Position numbers and translations under genes: made by a program. Positions 24,658 through 33,391 of a stretch of DNA of 64,000 nucleotides are shown here, piece after piece. Under the pieces are notes generated by a model. It did no database searches, was not told the DNA's origin, and saw only the letters and a list, made by a program, of their open reading frames with translations. Positions within the stretch are counted from its first letter, which is position 1, and each line of letters starts with the position of its first letter. Origin of the DNA: JAKVKY01 sp964293585 (lineage in GTDB: Bacteria > Bacillota > Negativicutes > Acidaminococcales > Acidaminococcaceae); contig CAXYYS010000001.1 of NCBI GenBank assembly GCA_964293585.1, forward strand, positions 46,515 to 110,514, in the 5' to 3' direction.

Positions 24658-24732
24658 GGGCCCATAGCTCAGCGGTAGAGCTCTCGGCTCATAACCGATC
24701 GGTCCAAGGTTCGAACCCTTGTGGGCCCACCA
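24658..24732 (+). tRNA. tRNA with CAU anticodon (Met, or Ile-lysidine)
   Basis: 75 bases with encoded CCA. Acceptor GGGCCCA/TGGGCCC, D arm GCTC...GAGC, anticodon stem TCGG/CCGA with loop CTCATAA giving anticodon CAT, T arm CAAGG-TTCGAAC-CCTTG. The first pair is G-C, so it is not initiator-like. Elongator Met is favoured; the isoleucine-accepting CAU species modified by TilS cannot be excluded by eye. Confidence 0.95.
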
Positions 24733-24742
24733 TAGTTAAGCT

Positions 24743-24777
24743 GCGGTTTCCGGTTTTACCGGAAACCGCTTTTTTTA
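24743..24777 (+). terminator. Rho-independent terminator after the tRNA
   Basis: Twelve-bp perfect stem GCGGTTTCCGGT/ACCGGAAACCGC (24743-24754, 24758-24769) with a T-run. Confidence 0.93.
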
Positions 24778-24809
24778 ACAGTAGCAACCTTGGGAAAGAG
24801 AGGCTGGAT

Positions 24810-25502
24810 ATGCATCTGGGTGCAAGGCTGGAAACCATCGGCAGTATGGTACAACAGTATAGTTCTATCGCCGATATCGGTACAGACCATGCGTATTTGC
24901 CGGTCTGGTTAATTAAAAATGGTATCATTCACCATGCCATTGCTGCAGATATTGCAGCCGGCCCCTGTGCTGCCGCCAGGCATACGATCACCCAGTATGA
25001 TTTACAGTTGCTGGTGGATATACGGCAGGGCGACGGCTTAGCGGTCTTGGAACCGGGAGAAGTTGCGAATGTCATCCTGGCCGGCATGGGTGCATCAACC
25101 ATGATAGAAATTTTAGAAGCACGTCCTCGGGTAGTGCAGTGTCTGAACTCATTGATCCTGCAGCCCATGACCGGTGTCGCTCAGCTTAGAGAATGGGCGC
25201 AGCGGAATAATTACACCATCAGCGCCGAAAGTCTGTGCAGGGAAGCGGGGCATTTTTATGTGGTTCTGGTCATCAAGCCTAATCAAAGAACTACCGGGCG
25301 TTTAAGTTCCTTAGAACTGGAACTTGGTCCCTGCCTGCTTAAACATCAGCCGCCGCTGTTGCGGGAGTATGTGGAAGAGTTGTTGCGGCATTATCAATAT
25401 CAGTTAGGGCAGATGCGCCAGGGAAAAGACGGGGAGCATCATCCTAAATATCAACAGTTACAGCAATTATGTAAAGAGTTGGAGGTCTTACAACATGGTT
25501 AA
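24810..25502 (+). CDS. trmK: tRNA (adenine22-N1)-methyltransferase
   Basis: 230 aa Rossmann methyltransferase. Motif I region ADIGTDHAYLPVWLI near residue 20, ADIAAGPCAAARHTI and VILAGMGASTMIEIL match TrmK (YqfN). It methylates A22 in the D loop of certain tRNAs. The ATG at 24810 follows AGAGG; longer in-frame starts would run through the tRNA gene. The end overlaps the next gene by 8 bases; trmK-yqfO pairing after rpoD is conserved in Firmicutes. Confidence 0.93.
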   Translation: MHLGARLETIGSMVQQYSSIADIGTDHAYLPVWLIKNGIIHHAIAADIAAGPCAAARHTITQYDLQLLVDIRQGDGLAVLEPGEVANVILAGMGASTMIEILEARPRVVQCLNSLILQPMTGVAQLREWAQRNNYTISAESLCREAGHFYVVLVIKPNQRTTGRLSSLELELGPCLLKHQPPLLREYVEELLRHYQYQLGQMRQGKDGEHHPKYQQLQQLCKELEVLQHG

Positions 25503-26301
25503 AAGAAATCAGGTAACCGTAGGCGATGTAGCGAAAATATTAGACGAACTAGCCAGACCATCTTTAGCCATGTCTTGGGATAACGTAGGCTTTTTAGTTG
25601 GCCATGCTGATAAACCGGTTAAGGTAATCCTGACTGCTCTGGATTTTTCGGCGGCGGTTTTGGAACAAGCTATCCAGTTAAAAGCTGACCTTATCGTTAC
25701 CCATCATCCGGTCATCTTTAAAAGTATCCATTCCCTGACCAGTACCGACTGGAAAAATGCCTTATTGCTGGAAGCGGTAGAACATGGTATTGCTATCTAC
25801 AGCGCCCACACCAATTTGGATATTGCCCTGGGCGGAGTTAATGATGTGCTGGCGGAATATCTTGATTTAAAGAATGTGGAAGGACTGAGCGGCGAAGAAG
25901 GGGCCCTGGATGGTTTGGGCCGGATCGGCGTCCTGGAAAAAGCCATGGAGCTGAATCGTTTTGCCGCCAAGGTCAAACATGATTTAGGCCTGGAATACGT
26001 GGTAACCGCTTCGGCGGGACGCAAGGTAAAACGGGTGGCCGTTTGTGGCGGCAGCGGCATGGATTTTTTGGATCAGGTGGTAGCTGCCGGTGCTGATACG
26101 TACGTGACCGGGGATGTAAAATACCATCAGGCTCAGGATGCCATCGGTAAAGGTATTAATATTATTGATGCCGGGCATCAGGGATCAGAACTACCGGTGG
26201 TGAATAATTGGGCGGATCGTCTGGCCTTGCGTTTGACCAGGCGGGAATTAGATATTAAGGTTTTAGTGGCTAAGGAACAGTTCTTGTTGAAAGTGATGTG
26301 A
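25495..26301 (+). CDS. Nif3-like dinuclear metal-centre protein
   Basis: 268 aa, NIF3/YqfO family, without the CutA-like insert found in Bacillus YqfO. Metal ligands visible: VTHHPVIF (about 63-70), SAHTNLD (about 101) and DAGHQGSE near 222. Related proteins have been described as GTP cyclohydrolase-like or regulatory, but the role is unresolved. Overlaps trmK by 8 bases and precedes yhaM by 4, so the three form an operon. Confidence 0.9.
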   Translation: MVKRNQVTVGDVAKILDELARPSLAMSWDNVGFLVGHADKPVKVILTALDFSAAVLEQAIQLKADLIVTHHPVIFKSIHSLTSTDWKNALLLEAVEHGIAIYSAHTNLDIALGGVNDVLAEYLDLKNVEGLSGEEGALDGLGRIGVLEKAMELNRFAAKVKHDLGLEYVVTASAGRKVKRVAVCGGSGMDFLDQVVAAGADTYVTGDVKYHQAQDAIGKGINIIDAGHQGSELPVVNNWADRLALRLTRRELDIKVLVAKEQFLLKVM

Positions 26302-26305
26302 GACT

Positions 26306-27226
26306 ATGCTAAAGGATTTAAAAGCCGGTGAAAAAGTTTGTCAGGCTGTGATTATAAGATTACAAAAAGTCGGCAATTCGTCTAACGGCGGTGTTTTTGC
26401 CAAGGGCATGGCCGAGGATAACAGCGGCCGTATCCAGTTTATTGCTTTTGAGAAAGGTATTGTAAATACGCTACGTAATATAGAAGGGCCGCAGCCGATG
26501 ATGGTGGCGGGCGCCGTGGATATTGTAAAATATTCCCAGGATATGGCCTTGCAGATTATCATCCAGAAACTGGATCCGGTTGTGCCTGCCGATGACATCT
26601 CGAATTTGTTGCCGACGGGTAATTTTGACCGGGAAGCATATCTGGATAAGTTCAACAGTCTGGTAGGCCAGGTTAAGACGCCCAGTCTGCACCAACTTCT
26701 GGTACGTATTTTCTCAGAGCCGTTCCTGAGTGCCTTTTTAAAAAATCCGGCCGGCATGAAGATGCACCATGCGTATAGCGGCGGACTGTTAAAACATACG
26801 GTGGACGTAGCGGAACTGGCTTTGGCTATGGCGCATACCGTAGGCAACGTGGATAAGGATCTGGTCCTGGCGGGTGCTTTGCTTCATGATATCGGCAAGG
26901 TCAAAGAAATTAGTGCCGCTGTAGGTTTCCCGTATACGACGGAGGGCAGGCTTCTGGGGCATATTTCTATCTCAGCCCTGCTGGTGAAAAAAGCGGCGGA
27001 TGAGATTAAGCTGCCCTTAAACCAGCTGCAATGGCTGGAACATATTATTCTCAGCCATCACGGCGAACAAGATAAAGGTTCCCCGGTGGCTTGTGCTACC
27101 AAGGAAAGTTTTTTGGTACATTATGCCGACGAGGTTAACGCGGTCATGAATCAATTTGAAGATCAGGAGAAGCACCATACCTGGGTTTTTAACAAGATGC
27201 TGCAACGGTATCTTTTCCTGGATTAA
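26306..27226 (+). CDS. yhaM: 3'-5' exoribonuclease YhaM family
   Basis: 306 aa. N-terminal OB-fold (about 10-90, GRIQFIAFEKG) and a C-terminal HD domain: MHHAYSGGLLKHTVDVAELA, LLHDIGKVKEI and ILSHHGEQDKGSPV. This architecture is that of YhaM/CBF1, a 3'-5' exonuclease acting on RNA and single-stranded DNA. It is the third gene of the trmK operon. No separate promoter is visible. Confidence 0.9.
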   Translation: MLKDLKAGEKVCQAVIIRLQKVGNSSNGGVFAKGMAEDNSGRIQFIAFEKGIVNTLRNIEGPQPMMVAGAVDIVKYSQDMALQIIIQKLDPVVPADDISNLLPTGNFDREAYLDKFNSLVGQVKTPSLHQLLVRIFSEPFLSAFLKNPAGMKMHHAYSGGLLKHTVDVAELALAMAHTVGNVDKDLVLAGALLHDIGKVKEISAAVGFPYTTEGRLLGHISISALLVKKAADEIKLPLNQLQWLEHIILSHHGEQDKGSPVACATKESFLVHYADEVNAVMNQFEDQEKHHTWVFNKMLQRYLFLD

Positions 27227-27254
27227 AAGTTACGTGGCGGCCGGTACCTTGTAC

Positions 27255-27284
27255 TTGACAAGCTTTCAAGGGATACGTTATAAT
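27255..27284 (+). promoter_or_regulatory. Promoter of rnpB
   Basis: Consensus TTGACA (27255-27260) and TATAAT (27279-27284) with an 18-base spacer, six bases before the RNA start. Confidence 0.92.
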
Positions 27285-27289
27285 GCCAT

Positions 27290-27640
27290 AGAGTGCGAAA
27301 GATAATCGCGGCTGCCTTGATAGGCAGACGAGGAAAGTCCGGGCTCCACAGGGCAGGATGCCGGATAACATCCGGCGAGGGTGACCTCAGGGATAGTGCC
27401 ACAGAAATGTGAACCGCCGGCTTGGCCGGTAAGGGTGGAACGGTGAGGTAAGAGCTCACCAGCAATAAGGTAACTTATTGGCTTGGTAAACCCCATTCGG
27501 AGTAAGACCAAATAGGAAAGGGATGAAGCTGCCCGCTGAACCTTTCGGGTTGTGTCGCTTGAGCCTGAAAGTAATTTCAGGACTAGATAAATGATTATCA
27601 CCGCTTCGCGGTACAGAACTCGGCTTATTGAACACTCGCA
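27290..27640 (+). ncRNA. rnpB: RNase P RNA, bacterial class A type
   Basis: About 350 bases. The 5' core reads GAGGAAAGTCCGGGCTCCAC and CAGGGCAGG, the central part has GGGTGACC, CAGAAA and ACCGCC, followed by GTAAGGGTGGAACGGTGAGG and the late universal AGAACTCGGCTTATTGAACA. The ends GAGTG and CACTC pair as P1. It is the catalytic RNA of tRNA 5' maturation. End positions are approximate to a few bases. Confidence 0.96.
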
Positions 27641-27649
27641 TGTAAATTA

Positions 27650-27676
27650 AAGGCTGATGCATTGCATCAGCCTTTT
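27650..27676 (+). terminator. Rho-independent terminator of rnpB
   Basis: AAGGCTGATGC/GCATCAGCCTT with a three-base loop and six T. Confidence 0.92.
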
Positions 27677-27738
27677 TTAGGATTTGTTAATTTAATTTAC
27701 TTTTTCATACTTTTTTCACATTTATGTTAAGGGTTTTG

Positions 27739-27747
27739 TGTTATAAT
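27739..27747 (+). promoter_or_regulatory. Extended -10 of the GT2 gene
   Basis: TGTTATAAT, 37 bases before the ATG at 27784; the -35 region is poor. Confidence 0.5.
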
Positions 27748-27783
27748 ATTCCTCGTAGCAAACAGAGAGATAGGAGTTCGAGC

Positions 27784-28716
27784 ATGAAAAAAGTTTCTTT
27801 CGTTGTACCAGTGTACAATGAAGAAAGCAACCTGAAGGAGTTCCATAAGCGTATGACAGCCGTCATGGCTGCTTTGACATACGATTATGAAATTATCTTT
27901 GTTGATGATGGGTCCAGTGATACCAGTCCCATACTTTTACAGGAACTGGCGGATCAGGACAATCATGTGGAAGCTTATCTGTTATCGCGTAACTATGGGC
28001 ACCAGCTGGCGCTTACCTGCGGTCTTGATCACGCTGAAGGTGATGCGGTCATTACCATGGACGGGGATTTACAACATCCTCCGGAAATGGTACCTGAGAT
28101 GCTGGCCAACTGGGAGAAGGGGTTCCAGATTGTCCAGACCATACGCAAAGCCACGGAAGATGCTTCCTTTTTTAAACGCTTCACTTCTTCTGTTTACTAT
28201 CTGCTCATCAATAAGCTTTCCCGGGTGGAAATTACTCCCGGCGGCAGTGATTTCCGGCTGATGGATAAACAGGCTGTACAAGCTTTCCGGCTTTACCGGG
28301 AACGGGCACGGTTTATCCGCGGCATGGTTAATACCCTGGGTTTTAAGGTCGCACGGATGGAGTTTGTAGCTCCGCCTCGTTTTGCCGGCAAGTCCAAATA
28401 TAGTCTGCACAAGATGCTGCATTTTGCCTTGGACGGAATTACGGCCTTTTCCAATCTGCCTTTGCGGTGGGCATTATATTGCGGCTTGTTATGTGGTTTG
28501 ATCAGTTTATGTGTTATCCTGCACGTCTTGTTTGAAAAGTATGTGATGAATGATGCTGTTCCCGGTTGGGCGACCATGACGGTGTCTATAACTTTTCTGG
28601 GCGGGATTCAACTGATCGGTATAGGTATCCTGGGTGAATATATTGGACGTATCTTTGAGGAAGTTAAACAGAGACCACTATATATTGTGGGACGTCATAT
28701 CACCAAGCATACTTAA
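27784..28716 (+). CDS. Family 2 glycosyltransferase, dolichol-phosphate mannosyltransferase-like
   Basis: 310 aa. GT-A domain (about 1-225) with VPVYNEESNLKEF, the DDGSSD pair, the DxD site TMDGDLQHPPEMVP, and GGSDFRLMD. Two C-terminal membrane segments (about 235-258 and 270-292) follow. This GtrB/ArnC-like form transfers a sugar from a nucleotide donor to undecaprenyl phosphate on the inner leaflet. The undecaprenyl link fits uppS in the same window but no partner flippase or GT is adjacent. GGAG precedes the ATG. Confidence 0.9.
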   Translation: MKKVSFVVPVYNEESNLKEFHKRMTAVMAALTYDYEIIFVDDGSSDTSPILLQELADQDNHVEAYLLSRNYGHQLALTCGLDHAEGDAVITMDGDLQHPPEMVPEMLANWEKGFQIVQTIRKATEDASFFKRFTSSVYYLLINKLSRVEITPGGSDFRLMDKQAVQAFRLYRERARFIRGMVNTLGFKVARMEFVAPPRFAGKSKYSLHKMLHFALDGITAFSNLPLRWALYCGLLCGLISLCVILHVLFEKYVMNDAVPGWATMTVSITFLGGIQLIGIGILGEYIGRIFEEVKQRPLYIVGRHITKHT

Positions 28717-28727
28717 AGTATTTCCAG

Positions 28728-28756
28728 TTTACAAGCTGGCAATTTTGTGGTAAAAT
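28728..28756 (+). promoter_or_regulatory. Promoter of the NlpC/P60 gene
   Basis: TTTACA (28728-28733), 17-base spacer, TAAAAT (28751-28756) preceded by TGG (extended -10). Confidence 0.75.
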
Positions 28757-28794
28757 TTGTTCGATGATTGTACGTAGTCTGAAGGGAAGTGTAT

Positions 28795-29475
28795 GTGGTG
28801 CCTAAACACGTAAAACGATTTTCCTCTGCCTTTTTCTTATTCGTGGTTTTAACTTTGATTAATGTTTCTCTTGTATTCGCATCTTTTGGCTATGGTGACC
28901 AGGGCCAGGAGGTTACAGATATTCAGAATCGCCTCGTACAGCTCCATTATGATGTGGGCGGTGTGGATGGCGTCTTTGGACATGGAACGGAAACTGCTGT
29001 TAAATCTTATCAACGGGATAACAACCTTGAATCTGATGGTGTCGTAGGCGCACAGACTTACAGAGCGCTGATGAACCGTGAGATGCCGGTTAACCGTTCC
29101 GGTAACAGTGCTGCTATCAGGACCGTGCTGCGTACCGCTTATAATATGCGCGGCGTGCCTTATGTCTTTGGCGGTACTTCTCCTTATGGTTTTGATTGTT
29201 CAGGTTTTACTCAGTATGCATTTTCTGCAGCTGGTTATAATTTACCCCGGATGGCCGACAGTCAGTATTATGCCTTCCGTAAAGTTTCTTCCGGCAACTT
29301 ACAGCCCGGAGATCTGGTATTCTTCTCAACGTATGCCTCCGGTGCTTCGCATGTAGGCATTTATGTTGGAAACGGCCAGTTTATTCATGCAGGTACCAGT
29401 ACTGGTGTAACGGTTTCTGCATTGTGGGAAGGTTACTGGGGTGCCAGGTACATTGGTGCAGCCAGGGTCATTTAA
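28795..29475 (+). CDS. Secreted NlpC/P60 peptidoglycan endopeptidase with PG-binding domain
   Basis: About 226 aa. Signal peptide (about 1-28, AFFLFVVLTLINVSLVFA), a PG_binding_1 helical domain (QEVTDIQNRLVQLHYDVGGVDG..FGHGTETAVKSYQ, about 36-92), then an NlpC/P60 domain with catalytic Cys in YGFDCSGFTQYAF and His in SHVGIYVGNGQFIHA. It should cut stem peptides (gamma-D-Glu-diamino acid bonds). The start is one of three GTG codons (28789, 28795, 28798); 28795 has AAGGGA seven bases upstream. A single-gene unit with promoter and terminator. Confidence 0.92.
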   Translation: MVPKHVKRFSSAFFLFVVLTLINVSLVFASFGYGDQGQEVTDIQNRLVQLHYDVGGVDGVFGHGTETAVKSYQRDNNLESDGVVGAQTYRALMNREMPVNRSGNSAAIRTVLRTAYNMRGVPYVFGGTSPYGFDCSGFTQYAFSAAGYNLPRMADSQYYAFRKVSSGNLQPGDLVFFSTYASGASHVGIYVGNGQFIHAGTSTGVTVSALWEGYWGARYIGAARVI

Positions 29476-29487
29476 AGCTAAGACGAC

Positions 29488-29521
29488 AAGCAGATGGTCT
29501 TTTGATCATCTGCTTTTTTTA
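29488..29521 (+). terminator. Rho-independent terminator after the NlpC/P60 gene
   Basis: AAGCAGATG/CATCTGCTT (29488-29496, 29507-29515) followed by T-run. Confidence 0.9.
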
Positions 29522-29663
29522 TATATTTGTAATTTTTCTGTGAACAGGCGCCCTAAAGCTGCCCAAAGCCGTGGGTTTATTGTATAATAAGACTAGTTAA
29601 CGGACTTGGTATATCTTAGCGGATATGCAGGTTGAGAATATAGTAAGAAATGAGGTATAGACA

Positions 29664-30359
29664 ATGTATAAAATTTTGATTGCAGATGATGAACCCCAGA
29701 TTAGAGAAATTTTGCGGGTCTATTTTGAAAAAGAAGGTTTCCAGGTCGTAGAAGCTGCCGATGGTAAGGAAGCCCTGCAGCAAATTACGAAGGAACGCCC
29801 GGATATTTTGCTGCTGGACGTGATGATGCCTGTCATGGACGGCATTGAAGTTTGTACGCTGGTACGTAAAAAATATGAACTGCCCATCATCATGCTTACC
29901 GCTAAGGGCGAAGATGACGACCGTATCATGGGTCTGGAAAAAGGTGCCGATGACTATATCACCAAACCTTTCAATACCAGGGAAGTGGTGGCCCGGGTCA
30001 AAGCGGTGCTGCGTCGTTCTTCCGGCGGCTTTTCTGGTATGATGGGGAAAACCAAGCTGGTTTTCCAGGATTTAAGCATTGATTTAAAGAAGATGGAAGT
30101 TATTGCTTATAATAAAAAAGTTAATCTGACCACGAAGGAGTTCGAGCTGCTCTGGACCCTGGCCAATGAACCGGGCAAGGTTTTGTCCCGTGACCAGCTC
30201 TTAGAGCGTATCTGGGGTTATACTTATTTTGGCGACACCCGCACTGTGGACACGCATATTAAACGTATCCGTCAGAAGCTGGAGATTGGCAAACAGTTCT
30301 CGCTGTGGGACATTGTGACTGTCTGGGGCGTGGGCTATAAATTTGAGGTGAAAGAGTGA
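29664..30359 (+). CDS. OmpR-family response regulator
   Basis: 231 aa. Receiver (1-120) with IADDEPQIRE, phospho-Asp in LLLDVMMPVMDG, TAKGED and DYITKPFN; winged-helix DNA-binding domain (about 130-228) with LTTKEFELLWTLANEPGKVLSRDQLLERIWG and TVDTHIKRIRQKLE. Resembles ResD/SrrA and other Firmicute OmpR regulators. Its stop overlaps the kinase start by 4 bases, so the two form a system. A TG-TATAAT -10 lies at 29581-29588. Confidence 0.94.
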   Translation: MYKILIADDEPQIREILRVYFEKEGFQVVEAADGKEALQQITKERPDILLLDVMMPVMDGIEVCTLVRKKYELPIIMLTAKGEDDDRIMGLEKGADDYITKPFNTREVVARVKAVLRRSSGGFSGMMGKTKLVFQDLSIDLKKMEVIAYNKKVNLTTKEFELLWTLANEPGKVLSRDQLLERIWGYTYFGDTRTVDTHIKRIRQKLEIGKQFSLWDIVTVWGVGYKFEVKE

Positions 30360-31975
30360 TCAATAATTTTTTCCGGTACCGGTTTTTTAAAGATACATCT
30401 TTAACCAGCCGGTTATGGCGCAGCTACATGTTCATCATTGTGATTGTGGTTACCGCCATAACTGCCGGAGCTTCTTACTTGATTGCTGATTATTTTTTTA
30501 AGACCAGGGCAGCGGAACTGGCATATAAGGGTCAGGAAATAGCAGATACGGTGGAGTACTTTGTGGATAATGATCCCAGCCGCCGTACCCTGATCCGTTA
30601 TTTAATTGCCGTGGACCGTCTCGTAGGCGCCCGGGTCTGGCTTTTTGATGCCGATTATAATTTAATTGCCGCTTCGAATGTGGATAGCGACCTGGATATT
30701 TTGCGGGATAATACAGGCAAGCATAACTCTCAGCCTAACATCGTCAAGATTCCCCCTGCGAACCAGCCCATCCGTTCGCCCAAGACTAATCTTTTGGACC
30801 AGGAACTGAAGCAGGGACCGGTAGCGCCACAGGTTCATGAAATTTTAAGTAATATTTATGCCGGAAAGACAGTGAACTCGCAAATTTTCCATCCTTACTT
30901 TAAGGAACAGGTAATTTTGTCAGGCCTGCCCTACGGCCCTAGTGAAACCCCTAAGGGAGCTATCTTGTTAGCCGAGCCCCTCAGCGGTTTTAATACTTTC
31001 ATGCAGAACGTCTATGTTTATTTTATTATCGTCGGCGCTATCGGGTTACTGATCAGCCTGTTGTTAGTCTGGCGGCAGACCAAATCTATCGTCCGGCCGC
31101 TGGTGGAGATGAAAGATACCACCAAAGCCATTGCTGGCGGTAATTATAGTGTCCAGGTGCATGTGGAAGACGCCGAGGAAGAAGTTAAAGATCTGGGTAA
31201 CAGTATCAATTCACTCAGTAAAAGTTTGAGCAGCTACATCGCCAAGATGAAACAGATGGATAAGATCAGGAATGATTTCGTCGCGAACGTTTCTCATGAG
31301 CTGAGGACGCCGATTACCATTATCCGTGGTTATAACGATATTATCAGCGATAATATCCAGGGCGATAAAACTAACGAAAGATACTGTGCCCTGATTGGCA
31401 GCGAGACAGAACGTCTGGAACGTCTGGTAAACGGTTTACTGAATATCAGCCGCCTGCAGGCTGCCGATGTGCTGACTAAATCTAATACCGAACCTTTGCC
31501 GATGGCGGATATCATCAGGCTGGTGGCGGAAAAATTGCGCTTAAAAGCGGAAACTAAACATATTACGCAGTTCCTGCATCTGGAAGAACAGACTCAGGTT
31601 ATCGGCGATGGCGACCAGATGGTACAGTTGGTACTTTTGTTTGGCGACAATGCCATCAAGTATTCGCCGGAAGGCAGTAATGTGAAATATGAAACCGGTA
31701 CACAGCCGGACGGTAGTTTTGTCCTGACGGTTTCGGATAACGGGCCGGGGATTCCTGCGGCAGATTTACCTTTTATCTTTGAACGTTTTTATAAGGTGGA
31801 TAAGTCTCATTCCAAGAGCATCACGAAAGGTACCGGTCTGGGTCTGGCCATTGCCAAAGAAATCATCCGTATGCACGGCGCTACGGTACGGGTACAATCC
31901 AAACTGGGGCAGGGTTCCAGTTTTATCATCACTTTCCCGGCAGACAAGGTAGTGCATCCGGATCTGGTTCAGTAA
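30356..31975 (+). CDS. Sensor histidine kinase
   Basis: 539 aa. Two membrane segments (about 22-45 and 218-240) enclose an extracytoplasmic sensor of about 170 residues. Then HAMP (about 240-295), HisKA with DFVANVSHELRTPITIIRGY, and HATPase with FGDNAIKYSPEG, SDNGPGIP and KGTGLGLAIAKEI. All phosphotransfer motifs are present. GTG start coupled (GTGA) to the response regulator, its evident partner. No PAS domain is evident, unlike many WalK/ResE-type kinases. The stimulus is unknown. Confidence 0.94.
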   Translation: MINNFFRYRFFKDTSLTSRLWRSYMFIIVIVVTAITAGASYLIADYFFKTRAAELAYKGQEIADTVEYFVDNDPSRRTLIRYLIAVDRLVGARVWLFDADYNLIAASNVDSDLDILRDNTGKHNSQPNIVKIPPANQPIRSPKTNLLDQELKQGPVAPQVHEILSNIYAGKTVNSQIFHPYFKEQVILSGLPYGPSETPKGAILLAEPLSGFNTFMQNVYVYFIIVGAIGLLISLLLVWRQTKSIVRPLVEMKDTTKAIAGGNYSVQVHVEDAEEEVKDLGNSINSLSKSLSSYIAKMKQMDKIRNDFVANVSHELRTPITIIRGYNDIISDNIQGDKTNERYCALIGSETERLERLVNGLLNISRLQAADVLTKSNTEPLPMADIIRLVAEKLRLKAETKHITQFLHLEEQTQVIGDGDQMVQLVLLFGDNAIKYSPEGSNVKYETGTQPDGSFVLTVSDNGPGIPAADLPFIFERFYKVDKSHSKSITKGTGLGLAIAKEIIRMHGATVRVQSKLGQGSSFIITFPADKVVHPDLVQ

Positions 31976-31987
31976 AAGAGGCTGGCT

Positions 31988-32515
31988 ATGCTGCAAATAC
32001 TTCAACCTGATTTTTTTCTGCAAAATTTACTGCAGATTTCCAGTACCTGGCTGCAGGTGCGTAATTTTCACGGACTGATCTTGGATGTGGATAATACCTT
32101 TGTCAGCAGGGATGCAGCTTTGCCTTCGGTTTTTTACGGTGAGTGGTTAGAAAAATTGCAAGCCGGCGGTATAAGGGTGATCCTGCTTTCTAATAACGGT
32201 GGTTCCAGGGCGGAAGGTATTGCGGCAAGGGCCGGGGTACCGGTACAAACCTGGGCTGCGAAACCGCTGCCGTCTGCTTTTAAACAGGCGGGTGTATCTC
32301 TGGGCCTGCCCCGGGCACAAATCCTGGTGATAGGTGATCAATTATTTACCGATATTCTGGGCGCGCATCTGGCAGGTTTTAAGGCCGCTTTGGTAAAACC
32401 CTTGCCGGGAACAGATTTTTTATTGACCCACGGGATGCGTACCCTGGAAAAGTATGTCTTTCAATATTGGCGTAAGACTGGTGTGCCTACCAGTTGGGAG
32501 GAGGATTCCCTGTGA
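31988..32515 (+). CDS. YqeG family HAD phosphatase
   Basis: 175 aa, HAD subfamily IIIA. Motif I DVDNTFVSRD near residue 33, motif II LLSNNGGSRAEG, Lys in AAKPLPSAFKQA, and motif III/IV IGDQLFTDILGAHLAG. YqeG in Bacillus is a HAD protein sometimes placed as a phosphatidylglycerophosphatase-like enzyme. It overlaps the next gene by 4 bases (GTGA). No promoter is visible, so it may be cotranscribed with the upstream kinase, 12 bases away. Confidence 0.88.
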   Translation: MLQILQPDFFLQNLLQISSTWLQVRNFHGLILDVDNTFVSRDAALPSVFYGEWLEKLQAGGIRVILLSNNGGSRAEGIAARAGVPVQTWAAKPLPSAFKQAGVSLGLPRAQILVIGDQLFTDILGAHLAGFKAALVKPLPGTDFLLTHGMRTLEKYVFQYWRKTGVPTSWEEDSL

Positions 32516-33312
32516 GAATTGCTTTAATACAGATGCAGGTGCGTGAGCATGCTACTCAGGCCAACACCAGCCACGGTCTGGTACTTTTGCAGACGGCGGC
32601 TGCCCGCAGTGACCTGGTGGTGCTGCCGGAAATTTGGAATACAGGTTATTCTTTAAGCCATCTGGAAACAGAAGCCGTGGAGGAACAGAGCAGTTTATGT
32701 ACCCGGCTGCGAGAAACTGCCAGGGAACATGCCTGTGCTATCATAGCCGGTAGTGTGCCGTATAGGAGGCAGGGCCGTATTTATAATGCCAGTCTGGCAG
32801 TGAATAAAGCCGGGCAGGTGGTCAATATTTATGCTAAGGCTCATCTCTTCGGCATGTTTCATGAAGAAAAATTTTTTGCACCGGGAGGAAACTTTGAAAG
32901 TTTTATCCTGGACGGGGTAACCTGTGGTTCGACGATCTGTTATGATTTGCGTTTTCCGGAATTATACAGGCGTCAGGCCTTAGAGGGAGCCCAGCTTATT
33001 TTTGTGCCGGCAGAATGGCCGGAGCAGCGGGGAAAAATTTGGGATTTACTTTTAAAAGCCCGGGCCGTGGAGAATCATCTATTCATTGTCGGGGTGAACT
33101 GCGTGGGAACTTTTAAGAAACAACGTTTTTATGGTCATTCCCAGGTGATTGACCCGGAAGGCAATGTTGTAGTGTGCGGTTCTGACCAGGAAGAAATTTT
33201 ATATGGCGAGATTGATCTGGCTAAAGTGGGCCAGGTGCGCAAGGTCCTGAATGTTTTGCCGGACGTGCGGCCGGAGTTGGTCAAGGTGCCGGCAGGTATC
33301 TTGAAACAATAA
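32512..33312 (+). CDS. Carbon-nitrogen hydrolase (nitrilase superfamily)
   Basis: 266 aa. Catalytic Glu in VVLPEIWNTGY, Lys in YAKAHLFGMF and Cys in TICYDLRFPELYR form the nitrilase triad. The form is nearest to omega-amidase/YafV-type hydrolases that deaminate alpha-keto acid amides, but substrate choice is inference. GTG start at 32512 with GGGAGGAGG upstream; it overlaps the yqeG stop. A start 18 bases earlier would add MGGGFP and lies on the binding site. Confidence 0.88.
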   Translation: MRIALIQMQVREHATQANTSHGLVLLQTAAARSDLVVLPEIWNTGYSLSHLETEAVEEQSSLCTRLRETAREHACAIIAGSVPYRRQGRIYNASLAVNKAGQVVNIYAKAHLFGMFHEEKFFAPGGNFESFILDGVTCGSTICYDLRFPELYRRQALEGAQLIFVPAEWPEQRGKIWDLLLKARAVENHLFIVGVNCVGTFKKQRFYGHSQVIDPEGNVVVCGSDQEEILYGEIDLAKVGQVRKVLNVLPDVRPELVKVPAGILKQ

Positions 33313-33391
33313 GTCATAAGCCTGTTTTAAAGTTACTCTTTGTCCTGGAAAATTTTTGATTTCACATTAGTCTGCAAAAGAGGTGAAACAC